NCBI GenBank assembly: GCA_020630975.1
Contig: JAHDID010000020.1
Coordinates: 36,834 to 100,833 of the forward strand
Length of the DNA: 64,000 nt
Reading direction: 5' to 3'
DNA from: Verrucomicrobiota bacterium
Lineage (GTDB): Bacteria > Verrucomicrobiota > Verrucomicrobiia > Verrucomicrobiales > DEV007
The notes under the pieces were generated by a model. It was not told the origin of the DNA. It did not search any database and worked only from the letters and a program-made list of their open reading frames with translations. The translations under genes were made by a program, and so were the position numbers. Of this stretch, positions 52,988 through 61,976 are shown one piece after another (position 1 is the first letter of the stretch; each line of letters starts with the position of its first letter).

Positions 52988-54184
52988 ATGCAGCCATCCA
53001 TGACTATCACCCGCAAGAACATCAAGCGCCTCGTGCAGCTCGCATTGATCGTGCTCTTCCTCCTGCTCACCGCAGGTGTCACTTGGTTTTTGCGCGCTAC
53101 CAAGCCGATCGCCGAGGGGAAAGAAGAGGTCATCAACCTACCTTTGGTGGAAATCGCCAAGGTCGCTTTTCAGGACTACACACTGGACGTCAGCTCGCAG
53201 GGTGTCGTGCAGCCAAAGAAACGCACCATGGTCTCCTCCGAGCTTGCTGGTAAGGTGACTTGGATGTCGGAGAAATTCACCACCGGTGGGCAATTCGAGA
53301 AAGACGAAGTGATCCTCCGTATCGACGAGACCAGCTACCAAACCGCCCTCGCCCAGGCTCAGGCTGCCCTGGCCGAGGCAGAGGTAGCTCTCACCACCGA
53401 GCGCGCCCGCGCCGAGCAGGCACGCCGCGATTGGCAGCGCCTCGGCAGAGGTCAGATCTCATCGCTGGCACTACGCGAGCCTCAGATCAAAGGCGTAGAG
53501 GCCAGCATAGCCGCAGCAGAGGTAGCTCTAGACAAAGCCCGCTCCGACCTGACTCGTACCAGCATCGTCGCTCCCTACACAGCTACCGTAGCCAACAAAG
53601 GTACCGAGATAGGCAACTTTCTCGCACCAGGAGCACCGATTGGCGAGTTCTTCCAGACAACCCCTCTCGAGGTGCGCCTGCCACTGGCACTAGACGACCT
53701 GCGCTTCGTCAATACGGGCAAAGGCGGCAGCATACTCGGCGACCTCGAGCTATCGACCAATCTCGGCAACCAACGCATAACCTGGCAAGCCCGTATCGAC
53801 CGCACCGAGGGCCAGGTCGATCCCCAGAGCCGCTCGATCTACGTGATATCAGAGATCATCCCCGATGATGAAACCGAAAAACCTCTCAAGCTGCAGCCCG
53901 GCCTATTCCTCGATGCCACCATCTCGGGCAAGGCCTTCAAAAATGTCGCTCGCATTCCGGCAGCCGCCTTCCTCGATCTCGAGCGCGTCGTGATCGTAGA
54001 TGAATTCAACAAACTCAAATTCCGCCCGGTCGAGGTACTCCGCCGCGACGGCCCCTACGTCTACGTGACCGCTGGTCTCAAAGATGGTGAACGCCTCTGC
54101 GTGACCGATCTACCGACGATGATCGAGGATACCGAGGTACAAGTGCGTGAGGCAGCAGATGGACTCAAACAAGAAGTGAACTAA
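52988..54184 (+). CDS. RND efflux periplasmic adaptor (membrane-fusion protein)
   Basis: A 398-aa adaptor. A membrane anchor (about residues 13-33) is followed by the lipoyl/hairpin region: VVQPKKRTMVSSELAGKVTWMSEKFTTGG near 75, the alpha-hairpin (ALAQAQAALAEAEVALTTERARAEQARRDW), and the beta-barrel part with PLEVRLPLALDDLRFV near 215. It links the inner-membrane pump to the outer-membrane factor. ATG 52988 is chosen because it starts just before the anchor helix and avoids overlap. The permease gene follows after paired repeat copy 6. Confidence 0.9.
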   Translation: MQPSMTITRKNIKRLVQLALIVLFLLLTAGVTWFLRATKPIAEGKEEVINLPLVEIAKVAFQDYTLDVSSQGVVQPKKRTMVSSELAGKVTWMSEKFTTGGQFEKDEVILRIDETSYQTALAQAQAALAEAEVALTTERARAEQARRDWQRLGRGQISSLALREPQIKGVEASIAAAEVALDKARSDLTRTSIVAPYTATVANKGTEIGNFLAPGAPIGEFFQTTPLEVRLPLALDDLRFVNTGKGGSILGDLELSTNLGNQRITWQARIDRTEGQVDPQSRSIYVISEIIPDDETEKPLKLQPGLFLDATISGKAFKNVARIPAAAFLDLERVVIVDEFNKLKFRPVEVLRRDGPYVYVTAGLKDGERLCVTDLPTMIEDTEVQVREAADGLKQEVN

Positions 54185-54208
54185 CGCTCTACCCTTTAGA
54201 AATAGCGA

Positions 54209-54245
54209 CTGTACCCTATTGAATAAAAATTGTACCCTATTGAAT
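54209..54245. repeat. Paired 16-bp direct repeat, 21-bp period (copy 6)
   Basis: CTGTACCCTATTGAAT at 54209-54224 and TTGTACCCTATTGAAT at 54230-54245, between the adaptor and permease genes of the RND operon. Confidence 0.9.
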
Positions 54246-54275
54246 TTGGGCCTTCGGCCACCCAACGCTCCGTAA

Positions 54276-57200
54276 ATGGATGGATTGATCACATGGTTTA
54301 GTAAGAATCACGTCGCAGCCAATTTCTTGATGCTGCTGATCGTGGTATTCGGTGTGGTCACTTGGCCGACTCTGAAGAAAGAGATCTTTCCAGAGACGGC
54401 GATCGATGCCATCTCCATCGTCATCCCCTACCCGAATGCCACTCCTGAAGAAGTGGAAAAAGGGGTGATCGTCCCTATCGAAGAGGCCATCAGCGATCTC
54501 GATGGTATCAAAAAAGTCGCCTCTACTGCGGCGCAAAACGGCGGCAACATCATCGTCGAGACCATGGTCGGCTACGATCCTCGCTCGGTGATGAGCGATA
54601 TCAAAACACGCGTCGATGCCATCACCAACCTCGCCGAAGAGGCCGAGGAGCCGACACTCGAGCAGCTGATCCTGAAAAACCAAGTGCTCTCCCTAGCGGT
54701 ATCGGCCGAGACCAGCGAGGCAAACCTACGCGAGCTAGCCGAAAAGATCCGCACCGCCATCCTCAACTACGAGGACGGCTCATCTCGTATCACTCAAGTC
54801 GTGATCGGTGGCATCCGCGAGTATGAGATATCCATCGAGATATCCGAGGAGCAGCTACAGCGCTACCAGCTCACCTTCGATCAAGTGGCAGCAGCCGTGC
54901 GGCGCTCATCGCTCGATATGCCCGGAGGATCTGTGCGCACCACCACTGGCGAGGTACTGATCCGCACCGAGGCGCGGCGCTACACGCAGAGCGAGTTTGC
55001 CGACATCACCGTGATCACCCGCCCCGATGGCTCGCTGGTGAAGCTAGGCGAGCTTGCCACTATCCGCGACGACTTCGAGGAAGGCGGCGTAGAGAGTGTC
55101 TTCAATGGCCAGCCAGCTATCGTCATCAATGTCCTGCGCACCGGCAATGAAGACACCCTCAAGATCGCCCGAACCATCAAACAATGGGTCTCCGACGAGG
55201 CACCGAAGCTATTGCCTCCCGGCGTCGATCTAAAAGTCTGGCGCGACGATTCCGTCTTTCTCCAAGGCCGCCTCGATCTGCTCAAAGATAACGGACTGAA
55301 AGGGATGATCCTCGTCGCCCTAGTGCTAGCGCTTTTCCTACGCCCATCGCTGGCTTTCCTTGTCGCTTTAGGCATCCCCGTATCCTTTTGTGGAGCGGTC
55401 ATCATGATGCCCTATACGAGCATCTCCATCAATGTGATCTCACTGTTCGCCTTCATCCTAGTGCTCGGTATCGTGGTGGACGATGCCATCGTGGTCGGGG
55501 AGAATGTCTATCGCCGTATGCGGCTGGGCGAGCATCCGCGTATCGCCGCCCCCAAGGGCACACACGAGGTGGGAGTCGTGGTCATCTTTGGTATCCTCAC
55601 CACTATGATGGCCTTCACGCCTATGCTGGGGCTCAGCGGTGTCAGTGGCAAGATCTGGCCAAACATCCCCCTCATCGTCATCCCCACCCTGATCGTCTCG
55701 CTGATCCAGAGCAAGCTCATCCTACCGGCTCACCTCTCGCTGCTGAAGCCATTCGACCCCGAGCAGGAGAAAGGCCCGATCCTGAGATTCCAGAGCATCT
55801 TCGCCCGCGGTCTGGAGCGCCTGGTCGATATCTTTTACCGACCGCTGCTGCGAGTCGCGCTAAACTTCCGTTGGGTGGTGTTTACCGGCTTCGTCGCCGC
55901 GCTATCCATCACCATCGCCTATGTGGCCAACGGCCATCTGCGCTTCGAGTTCCTCCCCTCGGTGGAGGGCGAGATCATCTCCGCCCGTGTGCAGATGACC
56001 GATGGCGTGCCTTTCTCCGAGACTCGCAAAGCGATCGACAAACTCACTCGTGGCGGCCAGCTCCTCGGCCAGGAGTACAAAGACAACGATGGCAATCCGA
56101 TCGTCAATAACATGCTCTCCAGCACGGGCAATCAGCCCTTCGTCATCGGCTTCGAGGGTGTCGGTGGTGTACCGACTGGCGATAATATCGGCGAAGTCAC
56201 GATCGAGCTACGGCCCGCCAAAAACCGATCTTGGACCACCGACCAGCTCATCTCTCGCTGGCGCGAACTCGCTGGCGATATCCCCGGTGTGGTCGAGCTC
56301 AACTTCCGCACCGAGGCCGACCCTGGCGGCACACCTATCGACATCGAGGTAGCCGGTCCCGATATGGCGGACCTACGAGCCGCCACCGAGGATCTCAAGT
56401 CCAGCCTGGCGAGTATCGAGGGAGTCATCGATATCTCCGATAGCGACAAAGACGGCAAGCGCGAGCTCCAGCTCGATATCAAGCCCCGCGCCGAGGCACT
56501 CGGCCTACGCCTCAGCGATGTCGCCATGCAGGTGCGGCAGGGGTTCTTTGGTGAGGAAGTCCAGCGCCTGCAGCGCGGTAAAAATGAGGTCAAAGTCTAC
56601 GTGCGCTACCCACAGGATGAGCGCCAATCGATAAGTGACCTCGAGCGCATCAAGATCCGTACTCCCACCGGGGCCGAGGTCCCCTTTAGCGAGGTCGCCA
56701 CGGCTACCTTTGGCCGCTCGGCCTCCCAGATCCAGCGCACCGATGGCCAGCGTGCCATCCGCATCACTGCCGATGTCGATGTCGGCAAGGGAGCCAATGC
56801 CAACGAAGTCGTCGCCAATCTCAACCGAGGTACGGAGAGCTACGGCCAGCAATGGCGCGCCAATATGCGCGACAAAGTCCGTGGCTGGCTGGGCAAAGAC
56901 CCCAAACCCAAAGAGATCGGCGCTATCCTAAAAGCTCGCGAGACCTACGCCGGTATCAAGATCTCTTTCCAAGGCGAGCAAAAAGATCAGGCAGAATCAG
57001 TCGCTGAGATGGGACAAAAGGCGATCATCGCACTGCTCGGCATGTTCATTCTCATGGCTATCCCGCTGCGCTCCTACATCCAGCCCTTTATCATCATGTC
57101 GGTCATCCCATTTGGTATGATCGGTGCTGTCGTCGGGCACATTCTACTCGGGTACAATCTATCGATCATGAGCATGTGCGGCATCATCGCCCTAGCAGGT

Positions 57201-57515
57201 GTGGTGGTGAACGATAGCCTCGTGCTGGTCGACTATGTGAACCGCCAGCGCGCCGCAGGCCACAATCTACTGGAGGCCGCTTGGGAGGCTGGAGCCGCAC
57301 GATTCCGCCCCATCCTGCTGACCTCCATGACCACCTTTGCCGGTCTCACCCCCATGCTGCTAGCCACCGATCTACAGGCTCGGTTCCTCATCCCCATGGC
57401 GATCTCCCTCAGCTTCGGTATCCTGTTTGCCACCGCTATCACTCTGGTGCTGGTACCCTGTGTCTATCTGATGATCAATGATCTGAAGCGTGCCGTGAAA
57501 CGGGCAGTCCGCTAG
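54276..57515 (+). CDS. RND-family efflux permease
   Basis: A 1079-aa inner-membrane proton/drug antiporter with twelve membrane helices. The N-terminus KNHVAANFLMLLIVVFGVVTWPTLKKEIFPE is typical of the AcrB-related HAE family. The TM4 proton-relay motif appears as LGIVVDDAIVVGENVYRRMRLGEHPRIAAP, the sixth-helix region has IPLIVIPTLIVSLIQSKLILP, and the duplicated second half has CGIIALAGVVVNDSLVLVDYVNRQR. Large periplasmic loops lie at about 40-320 and 540-870. Its length is usual. The gene is 91 bp from the adaptor, with the repeat element between. Confidence 0.93.
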   Translation: MDGLITWFSKNHVAANFLMLLIVVFGVVTWPTLKKEIFPETAIDAISIVIPYPNATPEEVEKGVIVPIEEAISDLDGIKKVASTAAQNGGNIIVETMVGYDPRSVMSDIKTRVDAITNLAEEAEEPTLEQLILKNQVLSLAVSAETSEANLRELAEKIRTAILNYEDGSSRITQVVIGGIREYEISIEISEEQLQRYQLTFDQVAAAVRRSSLDMPGGSVRTTTGEVLIRTEARRYTQSEFADITVITRPDGSLVKLGELATIRDDFEEGGVESVFNGQPAIVINVLRTGNEDTLKIARTIKQWVSDEAPKLLPPGVDLKVWRDDSVFLQGRLDLLKDNGLKGMILVALVLALFLRPSLAFLVALGIPVSFCGAVIMMPYTSISINVISLFAFILVLGIVVDDAIVVGENVYRRMRLGEHPRIAAPKGTHEVGVVVIFGILTTMMAFTPMLGLSGVSGKIWPNIPLIVIPTLIVSLIQSKLILPAHLSLLKPFDPEQEKGPILRFQSIFARGLERLVDIFYRPLLRVALNFRWVVFTGFVAALSITIAYVANGHLRFEFLPSVEGEIISARVQMTDGVPFSETRKAIDKLTRGGQLLGQEYKDNDGNPIVNNMLSSTGNQPFVIGFEGVGGVPTGDNIGEVTIELRPAKNRSWTTDQLISRWRELAGDIPGVVELNFRTEADPGGTPIDIEVAGPDMADLRAATEDLKSSLASIEGVIDISDSDKDGKRELQLDIKPRAEALGLRLSDVAMQVRQGFFGEEVQRLQRGKNEVKVYVRYPQDERQSISDLERIKIRTPTGAEVPFSEVATATFGRSASQIQRTDGQRAIRITADVDVGKGANANEVVANLNRGTESYGQQWRANMRDKVRGWLGKDPKPKEIGAILKARETYAGIKISFQGEQKDQAESVAEMGQKAIIALLGMFILMAIPLRSYIQPFIIMSVIPFGMIGAVVGHILLGYNLSIMSMCGIIALAGVVVNDSLVLVDYVNRQRAAGHNLLEAAWEAGAARFRPILLTSMTTFAGLTPMLLATDLQARFLIPMAISLSFGILFATAITLVLVPCVYLMINDLKRAVKRAVR

Positions 57516-57602
57516 TTCACAGAAAATCTGGGACACTAACGCGTGCGCCAAAATAGCAGTTGAAGCCTGCCAAAATCCTCCGACAATCGTAATGGTTTTT
57601 AT

Positions 57603-58046
57603 ATGAAGAAGCTCTTCCTTACACTGACAGCAGTATCCGCCCTCGGTCTTGCCTTCGCACAAGCTGAGGAGACAATCGAAATCACTGGCAACGACGCCAT
57701 GCAATTCGCTCCCAAAGAGCTGAAGGCAAAGGCGGGCCAGAAATTCACTCTCAAACTGAAGCACACAGGCGCTCTGCCCAAGCTCGCTATGGGCCACAAT
57801 GTGGTGATCCTCAAGCCTGGCACCGTGGTAGCCACTTTCGCGACCAAGTGCATGGCAGCCTCTACCACCGAGTACATCCCACAGGATGAAGAGACCAAAT
57901 CTCAGATCGTGGCTCACACCGCCCTCATCGGAGGTGGCGAGGAGACATCTGTCGAGATCGAAGGCCTCGAGCCAGGCGTCTATCCTTTCGTGTGCACCTT
58001 CCCAGGTCACTTTGCGATCATGAACGGCACTCTGACTGTCGAGTAA
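57603..58046 (+). CDS. Azurin-like type 1 copper protein
   Basis: A 147-aa cupredoxin. A signal peptide (residues 1-20) precedes a cupredoxin fold with type 1 copper ligands: His65 (MGHNVV), Cys131 and His136 (CTFPGHFAIM), and Met140. The spacing C-x4-H-x3-M is that of azurins, and the protein is of normal length. It would carry electrons in the periplasm. It follows the RND permease by 87 bp, and its own terminator follows. Confidence 0.92.
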   Translation: MKKLFLTLTAVSALGLAFAQAEETIEITGNDAMQFAPKELKAKAGQKFTLKLKHTGALPKLAMGHNVVILKPGTVVATFATKCMAASTTEYIPQDEETKSQIVAHTALIGGGEETSVEIEGLEPGVYPFVCTFPGHFAIMNGTLTVE

Positions 58047-58074
58047 ACCCTCGCCTAGATTCTTTTTTCAAACA

Positions 58075-58109
58075 GCCGCCTCCCACTCCTGTGGGATGGC
58101 GGCTTTTTT
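58075..58109 (+). terminator. Rho-independent terminator of the azurin-like gene
   Basis: GCCGCC and GGCGGC form the outer stem, with an inner CCCAC/GTGGG stem, followed by six T residues. Confidence 0.88.
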
Positions 58110-58166
58110 GTGGCCAAATCGCCTGAGGCTCGTATCCTCAGCGGACAAACCACACACTACGACTTA

Positions 58167-58523
58167 ATGAAAAAACTAACTTATCTCATCGCCTTTATTC
58201 TCATCGCCATCGGCCTAGTAGGCTACTTCGGCTGGGAAATGATCGGAGCTGCCGAGCAGTCCTGGACTAATTTGATTGCTTCTGCCTTAGGGCTCATCAT
58301 GCTTATCGGCGCTATCATTGCCAATAAGAAACATGCTGTCGGTATGCACATCGCCGTTCTCGGAGCTTTATTCGGTGTACTTGCCATAGGCCGCGCTGCC
58401 TCAACAGGTTTCGACTTCTCCAAAGCTTCGACCAAACTCATCACAGTGACTTCAGTGATCTGCCTGATCTACATGATCTTCGCGATCCGCTCATTCATCG
58501 CAGCTCGCCGCGCACGCTCATAG
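58167..58523 (+). CDS. Hypothetical small membrane protein
   Basis: A 118-aa protein with four membrane helices from about residues 5-25, 35-55, 60-80 and 95-113. I do not recognise the family. The frame is open from GTG 58110, but ATG 58167 directly precedes the first helix and lies after the azurin terminator. Confidence 0.65.
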   Translation: MKKLTYLIAFILIAIGLVGYFGWEMIGAAEQSWTNLIASALGLIMLIGAIIANKKHAVGMHIAVLGALFGVLAIGRAASTGFDFSKASTKLITVTSVICLIYMIFAIRSFIAARRARS

Positions 58524-58542
58524 CCTCCATCCCCTAGAGAAA

Positions 58543-58562
58543 GGGCGATTATTTTATCGCCC
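58543..58562. terminator. Hairpin between convergent genes
   Basis: GGGCGAT (58543-58549) and ATCGCCC (58556-58562) form a perfect 7-bp stem with a 6-nt loop. On the minus strand a short T-rich stretch follows. It can serve either convergent gene. Confidence 0.55.
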
Positions 58563-58585
58563 CACCTCTTCTCCTCTTCTCCTCT

Positions 58586-58843
58586 TCAGCGTTGATCATG
58601 AAATCGATCAGATCTCAGTCGACGTAACTGCTCCTCTAGATCTGCTTTGTCCTCGCGCAGCACCTCGACTTCATCCTCCGTATACCCTAGAGCCTCAGTC
58701 CGCACACGTAGCCTCTCTCGCTCTTGTTTCAGCTGTCTCTCCAGTTCCGCTACTTTAGGATGATTGATCCATAGGTAAGCTGCGGCCAACGAGGTGAAAA
58801 CCAGCAGGAACAAAACAATAACGGTAACGGGTTTCGAGTTCAT
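58586..58843 (-). CDS. Small single-pass coiled-coil protein
   Basis: An 85-aa protein from ATG 58843. A membrane anchor (about residues 6-27) precedes a long charged coiled coil (VAELERQLKQERERLRVRTEALGY). It resembles small FtsB/FtsL-type or septum-associated coiled-coil proteins only in outline, so no function is assigned. Confidence 0.6.
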   Translation of the reverse strand: MNSKPVTVIVLFLLVFTSLAAAYLWINHPKVAELERQLKQERERLRVRTEALGYTEDEVEVLREDKADLEEQLRRLRSDRFHDQR

Positions 58844-58979
58844 ATCAGATGAATGGCCCAAAGCTAGCCAGCCTCCTCTGATCTGCCCAGAGAAAATGCG
58901 CCTGGTAGCAGATTTTATTTATACAAGCAGTATCCGACCTGCATTACCTCTCCATAACCCATAACACCCAGCAGCCACC

Positions 58980-59519
58980 GTGAGTGATCCAGCCGCCAGA
59001 GACCAAGAGCAATTCACCAAGCTAGTCGTAGCCCACCAGCGCCGACTCTATGGCTTCATCTACACACTGGTGAATCACCACCCTTCTACCGAGGATTTAC
59101 TGCAAGAGGTCACCAGCCTGCTCTGGACCAAGTTCGATAGCTTCGAGCTGGGCACAGATTTCGGCGCCTGGGCGATGAAAGTCGCTCGCTTCAAAGTCCT
59201 CGAGTGGCGCCGAGCACAGAGCAAAGCCGCCCTACCCATCGGCGACGAGCTGCTACTCGAGCTAGCTCAAAAAGCAGAGCAAGCCCAGCAGGATGCCGGT
59301 CTAGGCAGGCTCGAGGCGCTAGAGGGCTGTGTGGCTAGTCTCCCTGAGAAAGATCAGCACCTCATCCAGCAGCGCTATACCGAGCACATCGCCGTGTCAC
59401 GCATCGCAGATCAGATGGGCAAAAAGCGCGATACCATCTACAAGGCTCTAGCCAAGATCCATGGCACCCTCCAGCGCTGCGTGGAGTCCAAACTCCGCGA
59501 ACAATACTCCGATCTTTAA
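58980..59519 (+). CDS. ECF-type RNA polymerase sigma factor (second)
   Basis: A 179-aa sigma-70 family factor. Region 2 (YGFIYTLVNHHPSTEDLLQEVTSLLWTKFDSF and FGAWAMKVARFKVLEWRRAQSKAALP, about residues 24-85) and region 4 (KDQHLIQQRYTEHIAVSRIADQMGKKRDTIYKALAKIHGTL, about 120-165) are clear. The start is GTG 58980. It is followed by a FecR protein 30 bp downstream, as in the first sigma cluster, but no PSD1 or DUF1501 genes follow. Confidence 0.9.
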   Translation: MSDPAARDQEQFTKLVVAHQRRLYGFIYTLVNHHPSTEDLLQEVTSLLWTKFDSFELGTDFGAWAMKVARFKVLEWRRAQSKAALPIGDELLLELAQKAEQAQQDAGLGRLEALEGCVASLPEKDQHLIQQRYTEHIAVSRIADQMGKKRDTIYKALAKIHGTLQRCVESKLREQYSDL

Positions 59520-59549
59520 TTTTCCACGCTCTCCGACCACCTCATCTTG

Positions 59550-60902
59550 ATGACTCCAGACGAACTAGACATCCTACTCGAACGCCACGCCGACGATAGT
59601 CTCAGCGCCGAGGAAAAACAGCGTCTCGCCGATGCGCTGACTGAGCACGAGTGGGTGCAGGACCGCTACATCGATCGGATGGCCCTCGGTGCCGAGCTCT
59701 ACCAGCAGTTGGCAGATCAGCCGGTATCCGTCGCCCTCCCATCCACATCCACTAGCCGAAGCCTCCCCTGGACGACCGCTCTGATTACCGCTTTCTCCAC
59801 TCTAGCTATCGCCTGGCTCGCCCTTTACTTCACACGATCCAAGCCGATCGCCACACTGGTCTCTAGCGAGCATGCCTCCTGGGAGAGTTCGCTGCCTACC
59901 GCTCCTGATAGCCAGCTCACACCGGGCTTTCTCAAACTCAAATCCGGAGTCGCCACCATCCTATTTCGCTCCGGAGCCGAGCTCAAACTCGAGGCTCCCG
60001 CCCACATTATACTCGAGACACCGATGCGAGCCAAACTACTAGCCGGTGCCGTGGTAGTCGATGTCCCCGAGCCCGCCATCGGCTTCACCATCGAGACTCC
60101 GGGCGGCAAAGCGATCGACCTAGGCACCGAGTTTGCCGTAGCCGTCGATCCTCGGAGCCAAGAGTCTTTCTTCGAGGTACTATCCGGTGAGATCGAGGTG
60201 CATCACGATGCCGATGCCGAGATGAAGCGCCTAGTAGAAGACGAGGGTATCATCTTAAAGAAATCCGGCCTCGAGCCTATCCAAGCCCGCAAAGAAATGG
60301 GCAAAATCATAGCCAGCCCCGGCGAAGATACCGTCCTACGCATCGGCACCGCCGGTAAAGAGCTCTCAGTCATCAGTGGCGATGCTAGAGAGTACCTGCA
60401 TCCAGACATGCTCATGGTAAAGAATAGCCTGCTACGAGACTATGGGCGTGTTTCCATCTTTACCATCGATCTCAGCAGCATCGGCCAGTCAGACATAGGC
60501 TCTGCTGCCCTGCGCCTAAATCTCATCCCCAGTGGCCTAGGCCTGGCTAGTTTATTACCCGAGACCAATCGCTTTTCGATCTACCATGTCCCCGACGCCG
60601 AGCAGCTGCACTTCGATCAAGGTAATGAAACATTCCTAACCTGGACAGAGGTCGATTCCCTAGATAAAGGCACACACCTAGGCTCATTCACGATCTCTAG
60701 AGGCCAGCAGAGAGGTAGCTTTACCATCCAGTCAGAGACGCTGGACCGCTTGGTCAGGGAGTACCGAGGTAGCGAGATCGCCTTCCTGCTCACCCGAGAC
60801 ACTCAGGAGACCAGAGGCTCAGGCCTAGTCCACGCATTCGCCGCCAGCACTCACCCGACCGTATCAGGACCGACTCTCGAGCTCCAGATGCTCGACGATT
60901 AG
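59550..60902 (+). CDS. FecR-type anti-sigma protein (second)
   Basis: A 450-aa regulator. An N-terminal helical region (residues 1-70; MTPDELDILLERHADDSLSAEEKQRL) precedes one membrane helix (about 78-95, ALITAFSTLAIAWLALYF). The FecR signature ETPGGKAIDLGTEFAVAVDPRS lies near residue 190. The C-terminal part (about 285-450) resembles a CBM/DNRLRE-type beta domain (AALRLNLIPSGLGLASLLPETNRF). It probably controls the sigma factor at 58980. ATG 59550 is preferred over the TTG three bases upstream. Confidence 0.85.
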   Translation: MTPDELDILLERHADDSLSAEEKQRLADALTEHEWVQDRYIDRMALGAELYQQLADQPVSVALPSTSTSRSLPWTTALITAFSTLAIAWLALYFTRSKPIATLVSSEHASWESSLPTAPDSQLTPGFLKLKSGVATILFRSGAELKLEAPAHIILETPMRAKLLAGAVVVDVPEPAIGFTIETPGGKAIDLGTEFAVAVDPRSQESFFEVLSGEIEVHHDADAEMKRLVEDEGIILKKSGLEPIQARKEMGKIIASPGEDTVLRIGTAGKELSVISGDAREYLHPDMLMVKNSLLRDYGRVSIFTIDLSSIGQSDIGSAALRLNLIPSGLGLASLLPETNRFSIYHVPDAEQLHFDQGNETFLTWTEVDSLDKGTHLGSFTISRGQQRGSFTIQSETLDRLVREYRGSEIAFLLTRDTQETRGSGLVHAFAASTHPTVSGPTLELQMLDD

Positions 60903-60936
60903 TCCATATAGCTTCGATCGCTCAGTAGCGGAGTGT

Positions 60937-61542
60937 GTGCCAATCCCCCCGGAATTTCACACCTACGGCTACAACCAAGCCGGTCAGCGCACCTACCTGA
61001 AGCGCCTAGATGGCACCGGCGATGCTTACGCGTATAACCAAGCGGGCCAAGTGATAGCTGCCGAGCTAAAGGTCGACGATCCTGCGGATCGAGCCATCGA
61101 CCTAGCTGTAGCTCAGTACGCCTACACCTACGACAAGACAGGCAACCGCATCAAGACCCGCATCGACCAAAAAGTCACCGACTATCAGCCCGACGACGTC
61201 AATCAGTATCAGACCATCGGCGGAGACGACATCAAATACCACCTAAACGGCAATCTCACCGAAGCCAAGTTCACCCGCTATACCTGGAATCAAGACAACC
61301 GCCTGGTCAAAGCCGACACAGCCAAAGGCCTAGCCACCTTCACCTACGACCCCTTCGGCCGCCGCACCTCCAAAACCACCAAAGACGGCACCACCATCTA
61401 CATCTAGGACGGCTGAAATGTCATTGCTGAGGTCCAGGATGGAGAGCTAATCACCAAAAAGATATGGGGCACCAACCTCTCCGGCTCTCTACAAGGAGCC
61501 GGCGGCGTAGCCGGCCTAATCAACATCCTCCGCAAACAATAA
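60937..61542 (+). pseudogene. Rhs/YD-repeat fragment with two internal stops
   Basis: A remnant of an Rhs protein without a signal peptide or N-terminal part. YD repeats are clear: YGYNQAGQRTYLKRLDGTG, YAYNQAGQVIAAELK, YTYDKTGNRIK, FTYDPFGRRTSKTTKDGTT. The frame stops twice where Rhs proteins have aromatic residues: TAG (61405-61407) in place of Tyr and TGA (61414-61416) in place of Trp in the YDGWN motif. Beyond them, VIAEVQDGELITKKIWGTNLSGSLQGAGGVAGL continues the normal Rhs core, ending in TAA at 61540-61542. It begins 35 bp after the FecR stop and is 5'-truncated. It is decayed or unexpressed. Confidence 0.85.
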
Positions 61543-61636
61543 GGGAAAACCTTTCCCTAAAAAATCCTGTAAACTAAAAAAGGTTCCCCAAAAGCCCGTC
61601 AGAAAATCCAATCAATCCATGTAACCTAAGCTGTAG

Positions 61637-61656
61637 CGGCGGTTTTCCAACCGCCG
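61637..61656. repeat. REP-like palindrome
   Basis: CGGCGGTT and AACCGCCG are perfect 8-bp arms around TTCC. The same 13-bp core (TTCCAACCGCCGA) occurs in reverse at 63893-63905. It lies in the 435-bp gap between the two Rhs fragments, which otherwise holds no gene I can support. Confidence 0.7.
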
Positions 61657-61976
61657 AGCAACCCAGGTTGCAAAGCCCATCATAAAATTCTGCGAACTCC
61701 CGTTAAAACTAGCCTGCCGCCAGGTCAAAACAACAAGGCAACCCAGCCAACCTTCGAGCATTCCTTTGCCCCCATTCTTTAGTCAAAAAACGCATAGCTC
61801 ACAGCCAGCCTACAAGCCTAGAAACCATTGCAACATACAAGGTCAACTAAAGTTCTTCGCCACACCAGAACAAATCATCCCACCCTAAAAATTGTTTCCA
61901 AGCTTTCCCCAGGCCCTCTAATTATCCGCAATTTAATCTTGATCAAATCTTCATTTCAAACCATTCTAAAGACCTC

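Noticed and set aside
55388..56110. A 240-aa plus-strand frame within the RND permease
   Set aside because: It is a frame shadow; the permease frame is intact and full length.
61542..61600. Terminator after the first Rhs fragment (AGGGAAA-ACC-TTTCCCT)
   Set aside because: The palindrome is followed by A rather than T on the plus strand, so it does not fit a Rho-independent terminator for that gene.
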